This document shows positions 1 to 11,669 of a stretch of 64,000 bases of DNA, piece after piece (within the stretch, counting starts at the first letter, position 1; each line of letters starts with the position of its first letter). The translations under genes were made by a program, and so were the position numbers. The notes under the pieces were generated by a model. That model worked only from the letters and a program-made list of their open reading frames with translations. It did no database searches and was not told where the DNA came from. Source of the DNA: Calcarisporiella thermophila CBS 279.70 (Eukaryota > Calcarisporiellomycota); assembly GCF_041956535.1 (NCBI RefSeq), contig NW_027192192.1, forward strand, positions 933,796 through 997,795. Reading direction: 5' to 3'.

Positions 1-39
1 AAATGGATTTAATTAATTAACAAGCCATTACAATACAAT

Positions 40-1464
40 CTACTCCAATATTTTTACAATATCAGAACTAATAGCTGCCACTCTCTTTGAATGGGGGAAG
101 GCGTTACGCTTCTCACTTAGAAGTCTCTGAACATCTAGCACTGCAGCTAGATCGGAAAGGAAATTATCGGGCGAGAGAAATAGGAAATTGGCAAGTGAGC
201 ATATCAGGCGATATAAAGTCTCTTCCTCCAGTTCAACTTCAATGCCACGCACAATTACGCTGACACACTCCACTACCCAATCGCCCTCAAGCTCCTCCTC
301 CACTTTTTCCGTGCTTTTCTGGCCTTTGTGTCTTTTTCTACGCTCCCCGATCCAGGCTGCAAAATTGAAAGCGAGTGAAGCGGCAGTCAAGCGCACCTGA
401 GAGTCGGGCACATTTGTTAGAGTAGATATAAGAAGTGTAGTGATAGCACTGCGATAGCCAGGGGTGATGAGGAACTGAGTTGCAAGTGGTGGATGAGCAA
501 AAAGGTTGCAGGCAATCCGGAGTATCATGATATGAACTGGTTTGGGAATATCTTGGGTTTCGTTTACAAGTTTAAAGATACGTAGAAGCGGATCCACTGT
601 AGAGTTATATTAGAATTAATGAAAATAAACTGATGAAATAAATGGGCAATGAAAATACCATTGAGCAGATAGTATTCTCCAACCGGTGGATTTAATAAAA
701 GAAGCCTCTGAATGTCGTAGAGAGGAAAATGGTTGACTAGAGGCATGGAATTGCAAAGTAACACTATATGAAAGCTCGGTTATCTTTCTTTTCTAAATAC
801 TTACTATATATCAAATATGTTGACGCATTTACCAAATAAATTATTCCATGAATTTACGTTAAACTCCCCATCCTTTGGGTTGGATATATATATCTTAGTG
901 TATTGAAGCGTATTTTTATCAGCTTGGCTGAGCGATATGTTGTTCTCCGCAATAAGTGCGTTCAATTTGATAAATATAGCATCAGCATTTACGTTGGTGA
1001 ACAAGATGGGGGCATTTGAGATAGAATGGAGTTGAGGCAGATGCAATTTGGTATGAGAATGTGCTAGAGTATAAAGAATTAAAAAAAATGACGACGGAGG
1101 ATTACATTAACATGAACTCACGAGGATATGCGCTAAAGAGTGCCAGCTGGATCCCTGTAGCCAATTCACGCGGATCTGCCCCTGAAAATTGATGAACTTT
1201 TTCACCTCCATTTGCAAAGAACATAAAAGTCGGGGTCGCCCTAACTCCATATTGCACACCTGCATCATGCACCATTCCAACATCCACTTTTACGGCAGTA
1301 ATAGGATATTCCGCCTGCTCTACTAATCGATTAAATTCTGGCTCTATTGTACGGCAGGGCGGACAAGTCACTGATGTGAAAAAGACAGCAGCTGCACGGC
1401 TAGTCGACACTAGTGAAGTGAGCTCTACTGCAGAGTATGGATTGTGGATCTTGGGCATATTCAT
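40..1464 (-). CDS. Thioredoxin-PUL domain protein
   Basis: Four exons give a consistent frame: 1122-1464, 805-1063, 659-774, 40-596 (424 aa). Residues about 10-115 form a thioredoxin fold with an intact CPPC redox motif in SVTCPPCRTIEPEF and the cis-proline segment RATPTFMFF. The rest matches a PUL domain (armadillo-like, first known from PLAA/Doa1/Lub1), with segments such as PLYDIQRLLLLNP and RIACNLFAHP. PUL domains are known Cdc48/p97 adaptors, so a role in ubiquitin-dependent protein handling with a redox step is inferred. Some fungal homologues also carry an N-terminal PPPDE (DeSI) peptidase; none is visible here, because the divergent next gene starts 216 bp upstream. The exon 2/3 junction uses a weak acceptor (CGAG), so that boundary is the least certain. 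The stop is at the window edge but complete. Confidence 0.8.
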
Positions 1465-1680
1465 CTAGATCTACCACTAAAAAATAAACTAAAATCGCTC
1501 AAGAGAATTAGGGGGTTGAGAAAGCTTCATAAAAATTTCTAAAATGGGCTATTTTATTCTTTTTCGACTTCAGCCATTTGACTAATAGTTGTCTCCAGTT
1601 TCGAGAGTATTTCCATATAAAAAATTCTCTGCTTATGACTGGAAAAAATCCAATAGGAAAAATCCATAACAATTAAGAGA
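1465..1680. promoter_or_regulatory. Divergent promoter between the thioredoxin-PUL and RQT4-like genes
   Basis: The start codons of the two flanking genes point away from each other and are 216 bp apart, so both promoters must lie in or overlap this AT-rich stretch. I see no clear TATA box. Shared regulation is plausible but is inferred from spacing only. Confidence 0.5.
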
Positions 1681-3471
1681 ATGTCAAAAAATGATTTAGA
1701 AAATTGGGCCGTTGATCGGCTGAGCATATTTCTCGGTCTTGACACCGAAACTCTGACAAGCCAGGTGATGCCTTACGTTATGCGAATTTCTGGACCGGAG
1801 CAGACCGTCGAGCACCTACAGGTATATATATATCATTGCATTGAATTATCGCTTCCAAAGCTATAACAATGCACTTTTATTTCTTATTAATAGGAATTGC
1901 TGGGGACAACCCCAGATGCTGCACTTTTTATTCAAGAATTTGTTGAGCGTCGATTTCCTCCTCAGAACATTTCCAAAAATACTACTCCAGCAACAACAGC
2001 TAGATCGCCTCTATTAAACGAGGGAGCTTTTACCAACAACTCTAAAATGTGGGATGTACGTAGAAAGTTTTTTTCAAAATGATTTGGCAATTGCATGATA
2101 ATCCAGTTTATAATTCATTGTAATGTATAGATCGACGCGCAAACACCAAAGGCTCCAGCATGGGCGAATGAAAAAAATGTATACCGAAAGAAAGAGCAAG
2201 AAGAAGTATATTTTGTAGGGTGAGGCCAATATAACAATAATGTTCACGTCGAAGCATGTTCAATATGTATATATTTTATTGATTTTATCAAGGGGGAAAA
2301 AGAGCAGACCTAAAGAAAAAGAATCTGTCAGTGAATCCTCTCCGGAACTCCCACATCCCGCACCCACAACGAATCTGCCCTCGATCAAGCCTGAAGAAGG
2401 CGTAAAAAAGAATAAGAAAACTGGAAAATCTAGCCTGGTCAATGCAGATTTAGAGAAAGCATTACGAGAACTTGACCTTGCAAGCGACAGCGGAGGTGGT
2501 GCGGGACGGAGGCGCAAAGCTTGTAATTGCATGGGTAAATTCATTCGATCTGCTCGTTCGTAGTTTCCTGGATTGACAACACTCAACATATAATTAGCAA
2601 CAAAACACCCACTCCTTACCGTTGCACCTAATTGTCTGTCTTGTGGGAAGATCATCTGCACACATGAAGGCCCCGGTCCTTGTACCTTCTGTGGAACCCC
2701 AATCCTTTCCCGGGAGCAACAGCTAAATCTGCTTGCAGAGTTGAAACGCGAAAGACAGCTCGCTAAAATGGAACAACACAACCAGGCTCGAAAAAAGAAC
2801 CGCACAGGCCCAGCTGGTACTGTACCTTACGCTGCGAAAGTGAGTGGAGAAGGGTTGTTGGGGGGCTACAGTAGTAACAGTGGTGGAGAAGGCGATGACG
2901 AGGAGGCCGCAAGGCTGAATGCCGAGCTACACAAAGAGAAATTGTTAGAATATCAACGGACAAGTGCTCAGCGTAGCAAAATTATTGGTAAATGATTTTA
3001 ATTAGCAATGTGATCTGAATAGTTTTGGTTGAACAATTCATCCTAAATGAACATCATGCCATAGACCAAGCTACCGAGTTCACCCTACCATCCGATACTC
3101 CAAATCGCTGGCTATCGCCACAAGAGAAAGCTCTAGAGCTCAAGAAGGCGCAGAAAAACCAGCTTAAGCTGAACGCGCCGCGTCGTCGAGTGATGACGTT
3201 GGATATGGCCAACCGACGGGTGACTATGCAGGAAGCACCCGTGGAATCTGATGAGGAAGAGGATGAAGAAATATATGAAGACGGTGGAAAAGATAAATTA
3301 GCTAGAGAAAACCAAACGAATAGAAATCCCCTCCTAAAGAAACCAGTAGAAAACCTGCGATTCATCTCTTCCGGAGCTCTCAATACAATCTCGCCGGTCC
3401 ATGCTCAGTCAGTCAGCAAGCCTCCAAGAGTGCAGGACGGAGAGGAAACCGAAGTCTACGGTTTGGCCTAA
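1681..3471 (+). CDS. RQT4: Activating signal cointegrator 1 (TRIP4/ASC-1, yeast Rqt4) homologue
   Basis: Six exons fit: 1681-1821, 1894-2055, 2131-2219, 2308-2534, 2598-2987, 3065-3471 (471 aa). The N-terminus (residues about 5-70) resembles the N-terminal helical module of TRIP4. The centre has the C2HC5 zinc finger diagnostic of the family: CNCM, then NCLSCGKIICTHEGPGPC and TFCG. After it come the conserved stretches KEKLLEYQRTSAQRSKIID and PNRWLSPQEKALELKK. In yeast and animals this protein is part of the RQT/ASC-1 complex, which splits collided, ubiquitinated ribosomes together with the Slh1/ASCC3 helicase. The zinc finger is interrupted by intron 4; the join gives CNCMATKHP, as in relatives. 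The exon 3/4 junction is uncertain: an alternative donor at 2206 gives a slightly shorter product. An acidic patch precedes the C-terminus. Confidence 0.88.
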
Positions 3472-3907
3472 CTCAGCATCGAGTAATGCCTTTTTTATTT
3501 TCGTTATGAAACCAAATTGTTCAGTTATTACGTTGTAACCAGTCAAGATCTTTGCGGTCTTAGCGCTAATGCCCTCCACGTGGCAACTCTGGACCAATCA
3601 GGTGGCATTGCCTTTATTTTGGGTTTATTGTCATTTAATAAACACTTTGGATTTGTGCTCGATTTATTTTTCACCGGGAATTCTTTTCTCATTGAATCAT
3701 TTTCTCTCATTCAAATCAACCGATCAATCGAGTGAATTAATAATTTCATTGTCTAGATTCATTTTCTGCACCATTTCATTTCGTTTCCATTTGCATTTTC
3801 ACCTCAGGTAAAATAGCGATTGACTCTACCCTACCTCAACAAACTTTATTTATAATACTTTTTGGAAATCCTATCCCTCGTGTTTTGCAGATATATTTTC
3901 GATTACC
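3472..3907 (+). other. Intergenic region and 5' leader of the G-alpha gene
   Basis: This 436 bp stretch holds the 3' end of the RQT4-like transcript and a pyrimidine-rich leader with several short ATG-started frames that match no family. A further intron in the 5' UTR is possible (a GTAAAA after CTCAG near 3807 and a TTTTGCAG near 3890) but unproven. I see no gene here. Confidence 0.4.
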
Positions 3908-5406
3908 ATGGGTTGCTGTATGAGTACTGATGATGTGGACGGGCGCAGAAAGAATGAAGAGATCGACAACCAGTTGAAGAGGGACCGGCAAAACTTGAGA
4001 AACGAAGTAAAGCTCTTGCTGCTAGGTGCGTTGTCCATTGCGTTGTTTATATTTATTCCGCCTTATTCATGCCTTCGGAATACTAGGTGCCGGTGAATCA
4101 GGAAAGTCGACTATTTTGAAGCAGATGAAGCTAATCCACGACGGTGGATACACAACTGATGAGCGCGAGTCCTTCAAGGAGATCATATTTTCCAACACTG
4201 TGCAGGTAATTTATTTCCCAAAGGGAATTCCATCGCCTAGGCGCTTGTGAGCTCATCCTGATTGAATGGATCTAGTCAATGCGGGTTATCCTTGATGCGA
4301 TGGAGCAAATGGGCATTGAGTTTTCCAATCCTGCTAGCCAGTACCATGCCAACTCGATTCTTCAACTCCCACCTCAAATTGAAAACGACTATCTTCCTGC
4401 CAAGATCGGCGTAGCAATCAGCGAGCTCTGGCAAGACTCTGGGGTGCGCACCTGCTTTAATCGCAGTCGTGAATATCAACTTAATGACTCCGCAGCCTAT
4501 TATTTCGATTCCATTGAGCGTATTTCTCATCCTAACTACATCCCAACCGATCAAGATGTATTGAGATCGCGTGTGAAGACCACGGGTATCACAGAGACTA
4601 CCTTCCGGATTGGGGAATTAACCTACCGCATGTTCGATGTGGGTGGACAGCGTTCCGAGCGTAAAAAGTGGATTCACTGTTTTGAGAATGTTACTGCTAT
4701 TATCTTCCTTGTTGCCATTTCAGAGTATGATCAGGTTAGATATCCTGCTCCTAGAAAAGTTTGCATCGGCCCCTGGCTTACTCCCCCTCCCCCCACCCCT
4801 GGGAATACTCTTTATTTTTTTTAAAAAAAAGGTACTTCGCGAGGACGAGTCTGTGAACCGTATACAAGAAGCTTTGGCCCTATTTGACTCCATCTGTAAC
4901 TCAAGGTGAGAAACGAATGTCGTTACTCCATCTTTATTCTTAGATGATGGATGACTAATCCCTTTTTAATATATTACATAGATGGTTTGTGAACACGAGC
5001 ATTATTCTCTTCTTGAACAAGATCGACTTATTTAGGTCGAAGCTTTCGGTTAGCCCACTCAAGAACTATTTCCCTGATTATGAAGGTAATCCTGACAAAT
5101 TTAGGCCATGCGATGAAAGCGACCCTGACTTTTTGATAGGAGGAGATAACTATGAGTTTGCCTGTGAGTACATGCGAGAGCGCTTTATCACACTTAACCA
5201 GTCTGAGCAGAAGCAGGTGTACACCCACTTCACCTGCGCTACCGACACGCGGCAAGTTCAGTTTGTATTCACCGCAGTATCTGACATTATCATACAAACC
5301 AATCTCAGATCGTAAGTAGATTCAAATCGATGTCATTTTCCTCGAGCAAAACCAATTTACAATTGGATTTCTTTTTTTTTATATTTCTAGCTGTGGCCTA
5401 ATCTAA
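3908..5406 (+). CDS. Heterotrimeric G-protein alpha subunit, Gi-like (fungal group I)
   Basis: Six exons: 3908-4025, 4087-4205, 4276-4734, 4832-4905, 4982-5311, 5391-5406 (371 aa; typical Gi is about 354). The N-terminus MGCC carries the myristoylation glycine and palmitoylation cysteines. G1 is GAGESGKST (split by intron 1), switch I has the arginine in RVKTTGI, switch II is [13 protein letters not shown]4 is FLNKIDLF and G5 is TCATDT. The protein ends in CGLI, so the cysteine at -4 (pertussis-toxin site of Gi/o proteins) is present; this last exon is only 16 nt. The extra length is mostly an acidic insertion in the helices after G4 (residues around 300-340). It would couple seven-transmembrane receptors to cAMP or MAPK signalling at the plasma membrane. 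A class C receptor lies 32 kb downstream, but nothing shows they are partners. Confidence 0.95.
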
Positions 5407-7412
5407 GTTATTTGGGGAAGGGAAGATGTGGTTTTGTATCCTCAGAATCCTATATGGGGACAATTTGAGGGAAAAGCTAAAAAATACTCCCAATATAAGA
5501 TTCTAAGATATTCTACTTTTATGTCTATTTGATATTTTATGATTCAACCATATTTTTATTTTTGTGATCCTTTCCGCTTAAAATTTTTATCCCATCCATG
5601 ACTTCATTTTTTTTAACTATTTAGATATCCAATAATCCACCCCGGCCTTTTTATTCATTACTGTTCACCTACTATTCTAATAGAATTTCTTTAATATTAA
5701 GAACATTGACAGGCACACGAGGTGGTAGTAGGGCGAAGGGGGAAAGTGGGCTTAGAGAATCTCTGGCGAGGATCATAACATCCTTGTGAGGGGAGGGTCG
5801 AATTTGCCTAAACTTCAATGCATTTGATGCGGAGTGGCGGAGCCACCTGATCAGAAATGGTATATTGGATGACTAAAATGCTCTCAGAAGCCCAGCTCTG
5901 GCCCTTCAGAGTTCAAGGAGAAAAGATTCCTCGTCTAAATTACCTTAACCCAGAACTCTCGGCTGAAATTCTCCTTGGAGGTTTCACAGGTTCATATGGT
6001 GAATAGGTTGGAGCGCAAAGAGACGGTTGAGATTCAGCCAAGCTAGGTTTCGTGCTGAAAATCGGTCCAACATTCCCCATACTCTATGGGAAAAAACTTT
6101 GTACCGCCACACCATCACGTCGACAGTGGTCGGGGTCGGCCGATGAAAGCCGGTGAGGGAGTCCGTCCTTACAGAGCCCAATATGATGCATTGCAAAACA
6201 ACGTTACCAATGGGTGGACTACCGTAGCGCAAAGCCGAACGAAACCTATGCAGCCGACTCCGCAAGTCCGAATGGCCGCATTGCATCGAAAGGTGGCCGT
6301 GTCTCCTAACAACGAGGTATCGCTCCCCCTCCAGCCACCAGGAGCAAACACGAGCCGATGGTCGCGGAAGGCAGAGCTTCCAGAGAAACGCCTCTCTGAG
6401 CCCTTGTCTAGCTTGCTCTCGGGCGGCGGCCGTCTAGTTCGCGATTATGCACGGATATTTGGTTCACCCGCTCTCGCTTTAATAGATGCTGGCCGTGTGT
6501 TTTCTCTGCTTGCATTGCTAGGCGTAGTGGCCCGAAAACAAGAGCCAGGAAAAAAAACACGGGCTAATAATGCCCATAAGCATCGCGTTAGATCTCAGGT
6601 GACTCGAAACCGGTTTTGTCACTTTGTATTCGCTAGCCTGGTTGAGAGATCTTGCGTTGAGCATATCTATTCCAATGTATAGAATGCTTTTTTAACTTGT
6701 CAACTCTAACGGCCCCTTAGGGGGATGCCGAAACTAGGAAAGCACATCGGCCGGCATTGTCACGCGCCTTCACCGATCGGATGGCTACCGGTTTGCCTAT
6801 CCGGCGAAACAGATAACCTACAAACAAGTATAATCAAGCTGGCAAAAGCCCCCTCTGACGCAACAAACATGCACCAGCGACAGAAGGAAGGAAGGGGCAT
6901 ATTATTAATGGGGCTATTATAATCACTGTTACTCACTTCCCGCTTGTCGTCTCTTGCGAAGTCTAAAAATCTCACCGAGCATATTCGATAGCCACATTCT
7001 CAGCGTGCTTATGAAATAGCAAGAGCAGCAATAGAAGGTTGTGATTCATCCTTTTGCCGATACCGGCGGGTTGCGTGTAAACAACCCTAATATACAGCGC
7101 TCTATAGAGTTATTAATTGCGTGAGTTCAACACACTATCTGTTTTACCGAATACTCTTGCACAACCAGAATAAAAATCTCCTCCCGTCACCACGGTTTCT
7201 TTATTCAGAGCGGGGCGCAGTCCGAAATATATAAAAAACGAAGAATAGATTAAATAGAAACGTGGCCGCTTTTGCGTTTGAAAGTAACTTTTTCCGTCGC
7301 TTTGCTGTGTCCGCACTCCTCCACATCCGCGCCAATTCACACTGGGGGCGGATAAACGCATTCCCATTAATTCCTTCAAAATTCCCCTCCTACACCTTCT
7401 CCTGAAGCAATA
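5407..7412. other. Two-kilobase region without an assignable gene; GC-richer island inside
   Basis: The first 300 bp are AT-rich 3' UTR of the G-alpha gene. From about 5710 to 6960 the base composition rises towards GC and stays unlike ordinary intergenic DNA of this window. One open frame on the + strand (6086-6682, 198 codons) is long for chance, but the product is rich in Arg/Ala/Ser/Pro, has no recognisable motif, and the reverse strand is open too, which is typical of GC-rich noncoding sequence. A GGCCCCTTAGGGGG hairpin lies at 6710-6723. The last 400 bp should hold the promoter of the zinc-cluster gene. A structured RNA or an eroded gene are both possible. Confidence 0.35.
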
Positions 7413-8788
7413 ATGCCACTCTCGCCACCGCGGCCGCCAACCTCTCCGCGTCAGAAGTATGCAGCGCTGGCCTGCCTCCAATGCAAGCGTAAAAGGAGAA
7501 TTTGCAATGGTCAGCGACCATGCAGTCACTGCGACCCACAACTAAATGAATGTATATATCCCCCCTACCCTGATATTTCCCATTCACAGCATTCTACTTC
7601 TCGCAGACTTTCAAGCGGTAGCGCATGCGAAACGTGAGGCTCAGCTATCCACGGAGATGAATTAGAATTAGGAATGTGATTAACTGATGATAATAAATAC
7701 TTAGATGTCGTCGCCGAAAAACAAAATGCGATGGCGGAAGTCCTTGCGGATTTTGTGCTATGAATGGCCACACTTGTGTTAATAATTCAGACCGCCTAAG
7801 GAGACGGGCCCTTGGTCAGGGTTCCTTGGACACCGATGCCCTCGAACACCGTCTGCTGAGGCTCGAAAAACTCGTCTCCCACTTAGTGCAGCCCGTGGTG
7901 CTTCGCGCGCTAGAGGGCTACTGCACCAAACCTGGGCTGGAGAGCCACGAACGCCAGGAGGCAATTAACGCGATGATGAGCTTGGATGCATCGGCGCTGA
8001 TGCTTCGTAGTAAAGTGGAAAAACCCCCTCTCTCATCACGCCCCTTAGCCACCAACACAACGGCTGCTTCCTCATCTTCTCAGAAGGCTCCACAGCTGCC
8101 CGAGAATGGGGTTCATCACGAAAATGGTCCAACCTCATCCCATGAACCCTATGTCACCTCATCGGGAACGGAAACCCAGCCGGCTGCCTACCCGTCCCCT
8201 CCTCTTCCGCAAACATATGCAGTGAACCACGTAACACCTGTATCCCATCCCCCCCCAAACCAATCACCTCAGAATACATCTGCCCATTGGATGCACCCTA
8301 AACCCAAATACCAGCCTAATACTGACGCATACAAAAGTGAGCCCTCTTTTTCGCCTACGCAAGGTTCATCCGCTTTATCTCACAACACTGCGTCCGCTTC
8401 CATAACACGCACTGTGGCACAAGCCTCTCTTCCTTCTTCGCAGGCCTACGCTAGTGCCAACGCTATCTCTGCACCCTCTGCACCCTCTGCTCCGTCGCTT
8501 AATCAAACATACCACTTCCCACAACGTGACGATGTACCTAAGAGAACCGGAGCAGTCATATCATCGGAACCAGCTACACTCACAGTCGACATGAGCCGAG
8601 TTCCGTTGACCCACAAACTACGTGAGGTTTGGGATGAGACGGATCAGCTCTCACGCACCACCTTCCTCATCCCTTCAACCTCTGCCCCGAATTCGCTCCC
8701 GAATTTTCCAAGATCCCACCCGACATCTATATCAATGCAAATGCCTAGCGTAAGAGAGTCAAAGATGTCCATCACCATGGCAAAATAG
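7413..8788 (+). CDS. Transcription factor with two tandem Zn2Cys6 clusters
   Basis: Two exons, 7413-7633 and 7705-8788 (434 aa). Cluster 1 (residues 21-47) reads CLQCKRKRRIC then NGQRPCSHC and a final Cys: C-x2-C-x6-C-x5-C-x2-C-x6-C. The phase-2 intron joins CET to CRRRKTKCDGG and creates a second, equally canonical cluster (residues 72-98, C-x2-C-x6-C-x5-C-x2-C-x6-C, ending GHTC). The cysteines are fully conserved in both, with basic residues between Cys 2 and 3, so both could bind two zinc ions and DNA. A short amphipathic stretch follows (LEHRLLRLEKLVSHLVQPV), possibly for dimerisation; then a Ser/Pro/Thr-rich low-complexity tail. No fungal-specific middle homology domain is seen. Most Zn2Cys6 proteins have a single cluster, so this arrangement is unusual. 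Target genes are unknown. Confidence 0.85.
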
Positions 8789-9733
8789 CATCTGTGTTTT
8801 TGGCACTTGGTTATTATTTCTTTGCTTTATGTGTATTATATTGTTGATGTTACCCCTCTTCCACAATAATTACCCTTTAGATATCCTTTTCTCCTGGTTG
8901 TTACGCGCCTACACCCCCCTCCCCCCTTTGAAACCTTATTTACGATATTCCACATCAAGAAAGCACTGAGTTATTGTTTATTCCTTTTATTTTTTTTAAG
9001 AAAACGGACAATCCTCTATGTAACATGTTTATAAGGAAATAATAAATGAAAATAACAACCTTGTGTAGAAAACAAGCCAGACTTTTATCATCATCGATAG
9101 AATTGGATCAATTGGGTTGCAAAAATTGGCCAGAGATCTCTAGTTGCTTTGACTTTGGCAGAACACACTCATTCACACTGAGTTGAAATGGGTTTTCACA
9201 TTATTTTCTCATGATTACCACACGTTTGAAAAGGCATTTGTGCACCCTTCACACCCCTACATATAAAAAAATAGACAGCTTTTGTGCTTAGCTAATTGCA
9301 TTCACCTTTTATTAAGCAAAAAGAAAAAAAATAAATATATACTAGAACAAGTCTTGACTTTAACACTTCTAAAAACATTAGTTGGCATTATAAAGTAGAA
9401 AAAGAAGTAGAAGTAGAAGAAGAGGAGGAAGAAGAAGAATTCTAAAGTAGGAAGAAGAGGGGAAAAAAAATACAAACCTCTGTCCACTCCAGATTTTTTG
9501 AAGAATAAGAGGAATAGTATTGTACAAATACGAGGAGAAAAACACAACATTAAGAGGAAAAAAAAAATGCAAAGATAAGATGCAAAAAAAAAAACAAGAG
9601 TAAAGGAAATATATTATATATTTATATATAATATATATAAGTGTGTGTGTTAGATGCCAGATTATATAACATTATTTACTTGCTTAGGGTTGCAACTCTA
9701 GATGAACTATAAAATGGCTAATGTGGTAGTGGG
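8789..9733. other. Convergent intergenic region with simple repeats
   Basis: This holds the 3' ends of two converging genes. It contains an AAGAAG-type purine-rich tract at about 9395-9475, which opens a spurious phenylalanine-rich frame on the - strand, and an (AT)n/(GT)n microsatellite near 9608-9650. No gene is supported. Confidence 0.5.
9608..9650. repeat. AT/GT dinucleotide microsatellite
   Basis: Alternating ATATAT blocks are followed by a short GTGTGTGT run. It lies in the probable 3' UTR of the gene transcribed from the - strand. Confidence 0.7.
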
Positions 9734-11669
9734 TTAGCATTCCCATGCATCAGGAAAGAAGAGAGTTGTTTCAACGGGGTGAGCATTCTGCATCCCACGG
9801 CCATTCAAATTGATCCCCATGTCCACTCCGGGGAAGGAGTGCCGCCTCATTGGCTGCATGTCGAGGAAACGCGAGCGATAGGCGTCAAGCGCGATTCGGA
9901 GCAGCATGGGGTTATTCGCCAACTTGCTCTGATTCAACCAGGCGAGCTTCCATCCATATTCATTCAGGGCACGCTCCAGCTCAGGTGCCTCGCCATCGCC
10001 CTCGAGCGCTCGTGGATAGGCACAGTTTGCGAGCTTGAATTCCTCCGGAATATCGTTCAAATCCACAAGATCCAATGCCACCCGCACACGCATCCGGGTT
10101 GGCTCAGCGTCTTCCTCAAGCTGGGCCTCGAAGCACATGAATTTTTGAGGAATGGAAACAGAAAGCCGGTTGTCCATGTTAAGCCGGTGAAGCTCATCCG
10201 CTTCAGCCCCACTGATTTCCGCACTTTCCCCGCTACCGCTCTCCCCCTCTGCACCCCCCACGCTGAACTCTTCATTTTCAAACCCTACCGACCGCGATCC
10301 GTTCTCTTCTAGGTACTGCAGCCTCGCGTTCTTGTACACGACTCCGTCCTCGGACCGCGAATGACGCTTTCGAAGGGTCCCATTCTTCAGTTTCTCTTGT
10401 CTCACAACGCGGCGAGACCGCATTTCGGGACATCTGTTCCGGTAGCTGTCCACCGCACGCTGCAGCAGGCCTCGGCGCGCCCCAAGGACCTCGGGGTTCA
10501 AATGAGCCAGCTTCCACCCAAGCACATTACAGCTGCTCTCGTACTCCCAGCGATTGCCCGTATAGTGTTCGGGGGCGCAGTATGCACGGGGATATAGGCA
10601 GTTCTCCCGCCGGAATTCAGAGTCAATTTGGTCAACCCGTACGTGATCAATATCCGCTCTGATCCGATATCGGATATTCTGACCCTTGACCGAATACGTG
10701 AAGGAAATGTATTCGATGCCATCGAGGACTTCTGTCACGGGCATGGTGGCTATATCACAGAGCAATAAAGCACATAAATAGAGCCGTCGGGTATTTTTAC
10801 AACCAGGTTTCTCCAGGGTTATATTTACCAGGCAGCGCGTGGTTGGGCTTGGGCCCCGATGCGCGACGCAGGCGCCTTTTCTTCTCGGCAAGTGAAATGG
10901 AAAAAGAGTTGCTACTTGAAAGTATCGATGAGTCCGAGCAGGCGGAGGTGCGGCGCTTGTCTTTGGGTGGGCGCCCCACTCGTTTCTTCACAGGAGCATT
11001 GACAGCCGCCGCCAATGAGGCAGGTGTCACGTTAGAAAGCACACTATTCCCGTTGGTCGTTGCAGAGGGCGGAACAAAACTGTTGGCCCCGAAGGAAGTC
11101 GGGGGTATTCCATTGTACTCGAAAGGGAGATTCGACCACATTCCCTTGGTCGGCATGACGCCCGTGAGGAACTGATCTGTCGAAGGGGTTACAGGCTCCG
11201 AGGCGAAAAAATTTCCGGACAGTACTGTTGACTGTTGTTCCATGTTGTCAAAGACGTCGAAGCCGGAAAAAGGCGCGACAGATCGCGAGGTGATATCGAG
11301 CATGGTTCCTCCTAACAGGTCCTGGCTTTTGGATACAGCCAGGTTATTCGGCGGCTGGTTAAGTTGTTGTTGGTCGTCGGAGGAGTTGTCGGTGCTGGCC
11401 AATGAAGCCAGTATGTGCTCTGTTACCGCGTCATGCTCCTGTAAAAGCTCCGTCAGCGTAACACCGCCTTCGACGTGGGAAAGCGACGAGGGATAATTGG
11501 AGAAATCCTCGCTGGAAAGAAACTCATTAGAATCACCTGTAGAAAATTGGCAACCAGCGTCGCCACCGAGGTGATAGTGCTGCGAAGAATCGAGTGGAGT
11601 TTTATAATCCTCCTGTGGCTGCTGAGGAAAAAGCATGCGGTGATTTTCAAAAGACTCCAGTTTTTCCAT
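9734..11669 (-). CDS. AT-hook nuclear protein with a duplicated fungal domain (DUF8032-like)
   Basis: Two exons, 10829-11669 and 9734-10749 (618 aa). The N-terminal 220 residues are low complexity. An AT-hook (KKRVGRPPKDKRR) and a basic NLS (EKKRRLRRASGPKP) follow. The second exon has two copies of one domain. Copy 1 has CLYPRAYC, NVLGWKLAHLNPEVLG and LLQRAVDSYRNR. Copy 2 has CAYPRA, NEYGWKLAWLNQSKLA and LLRIALDAYRSRF. I recall a fungal domain of unknown function with this NCxYPRA...GWKLAxLN signature, often preceded by GRP-type AT-hooks; the DUF number is from memory and should be checked. The AT-hook suggests binding of AT-rich DNA in the nucleus. The junction is phase 1 and gives NHALP-ATMPVTEVLDG. 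Confidence 0.75.

Noticed and set aside
2206-2307. Alternative exon 3 donor (GTATAT at 2206) in the RQT4-like gene.
   Set aside because: It needs an unusual AAAAG acceptor to keep the frame; the GTGAGG donor at 2220 with the CAG acceptor at 2307 is stronger. It is not fully excluded.
9302-9572. Phe/Leu-rich open frames on the - strand.
   Set aside because: They are produced by a purine-rich simple-sequence tract in a 3' UTR.
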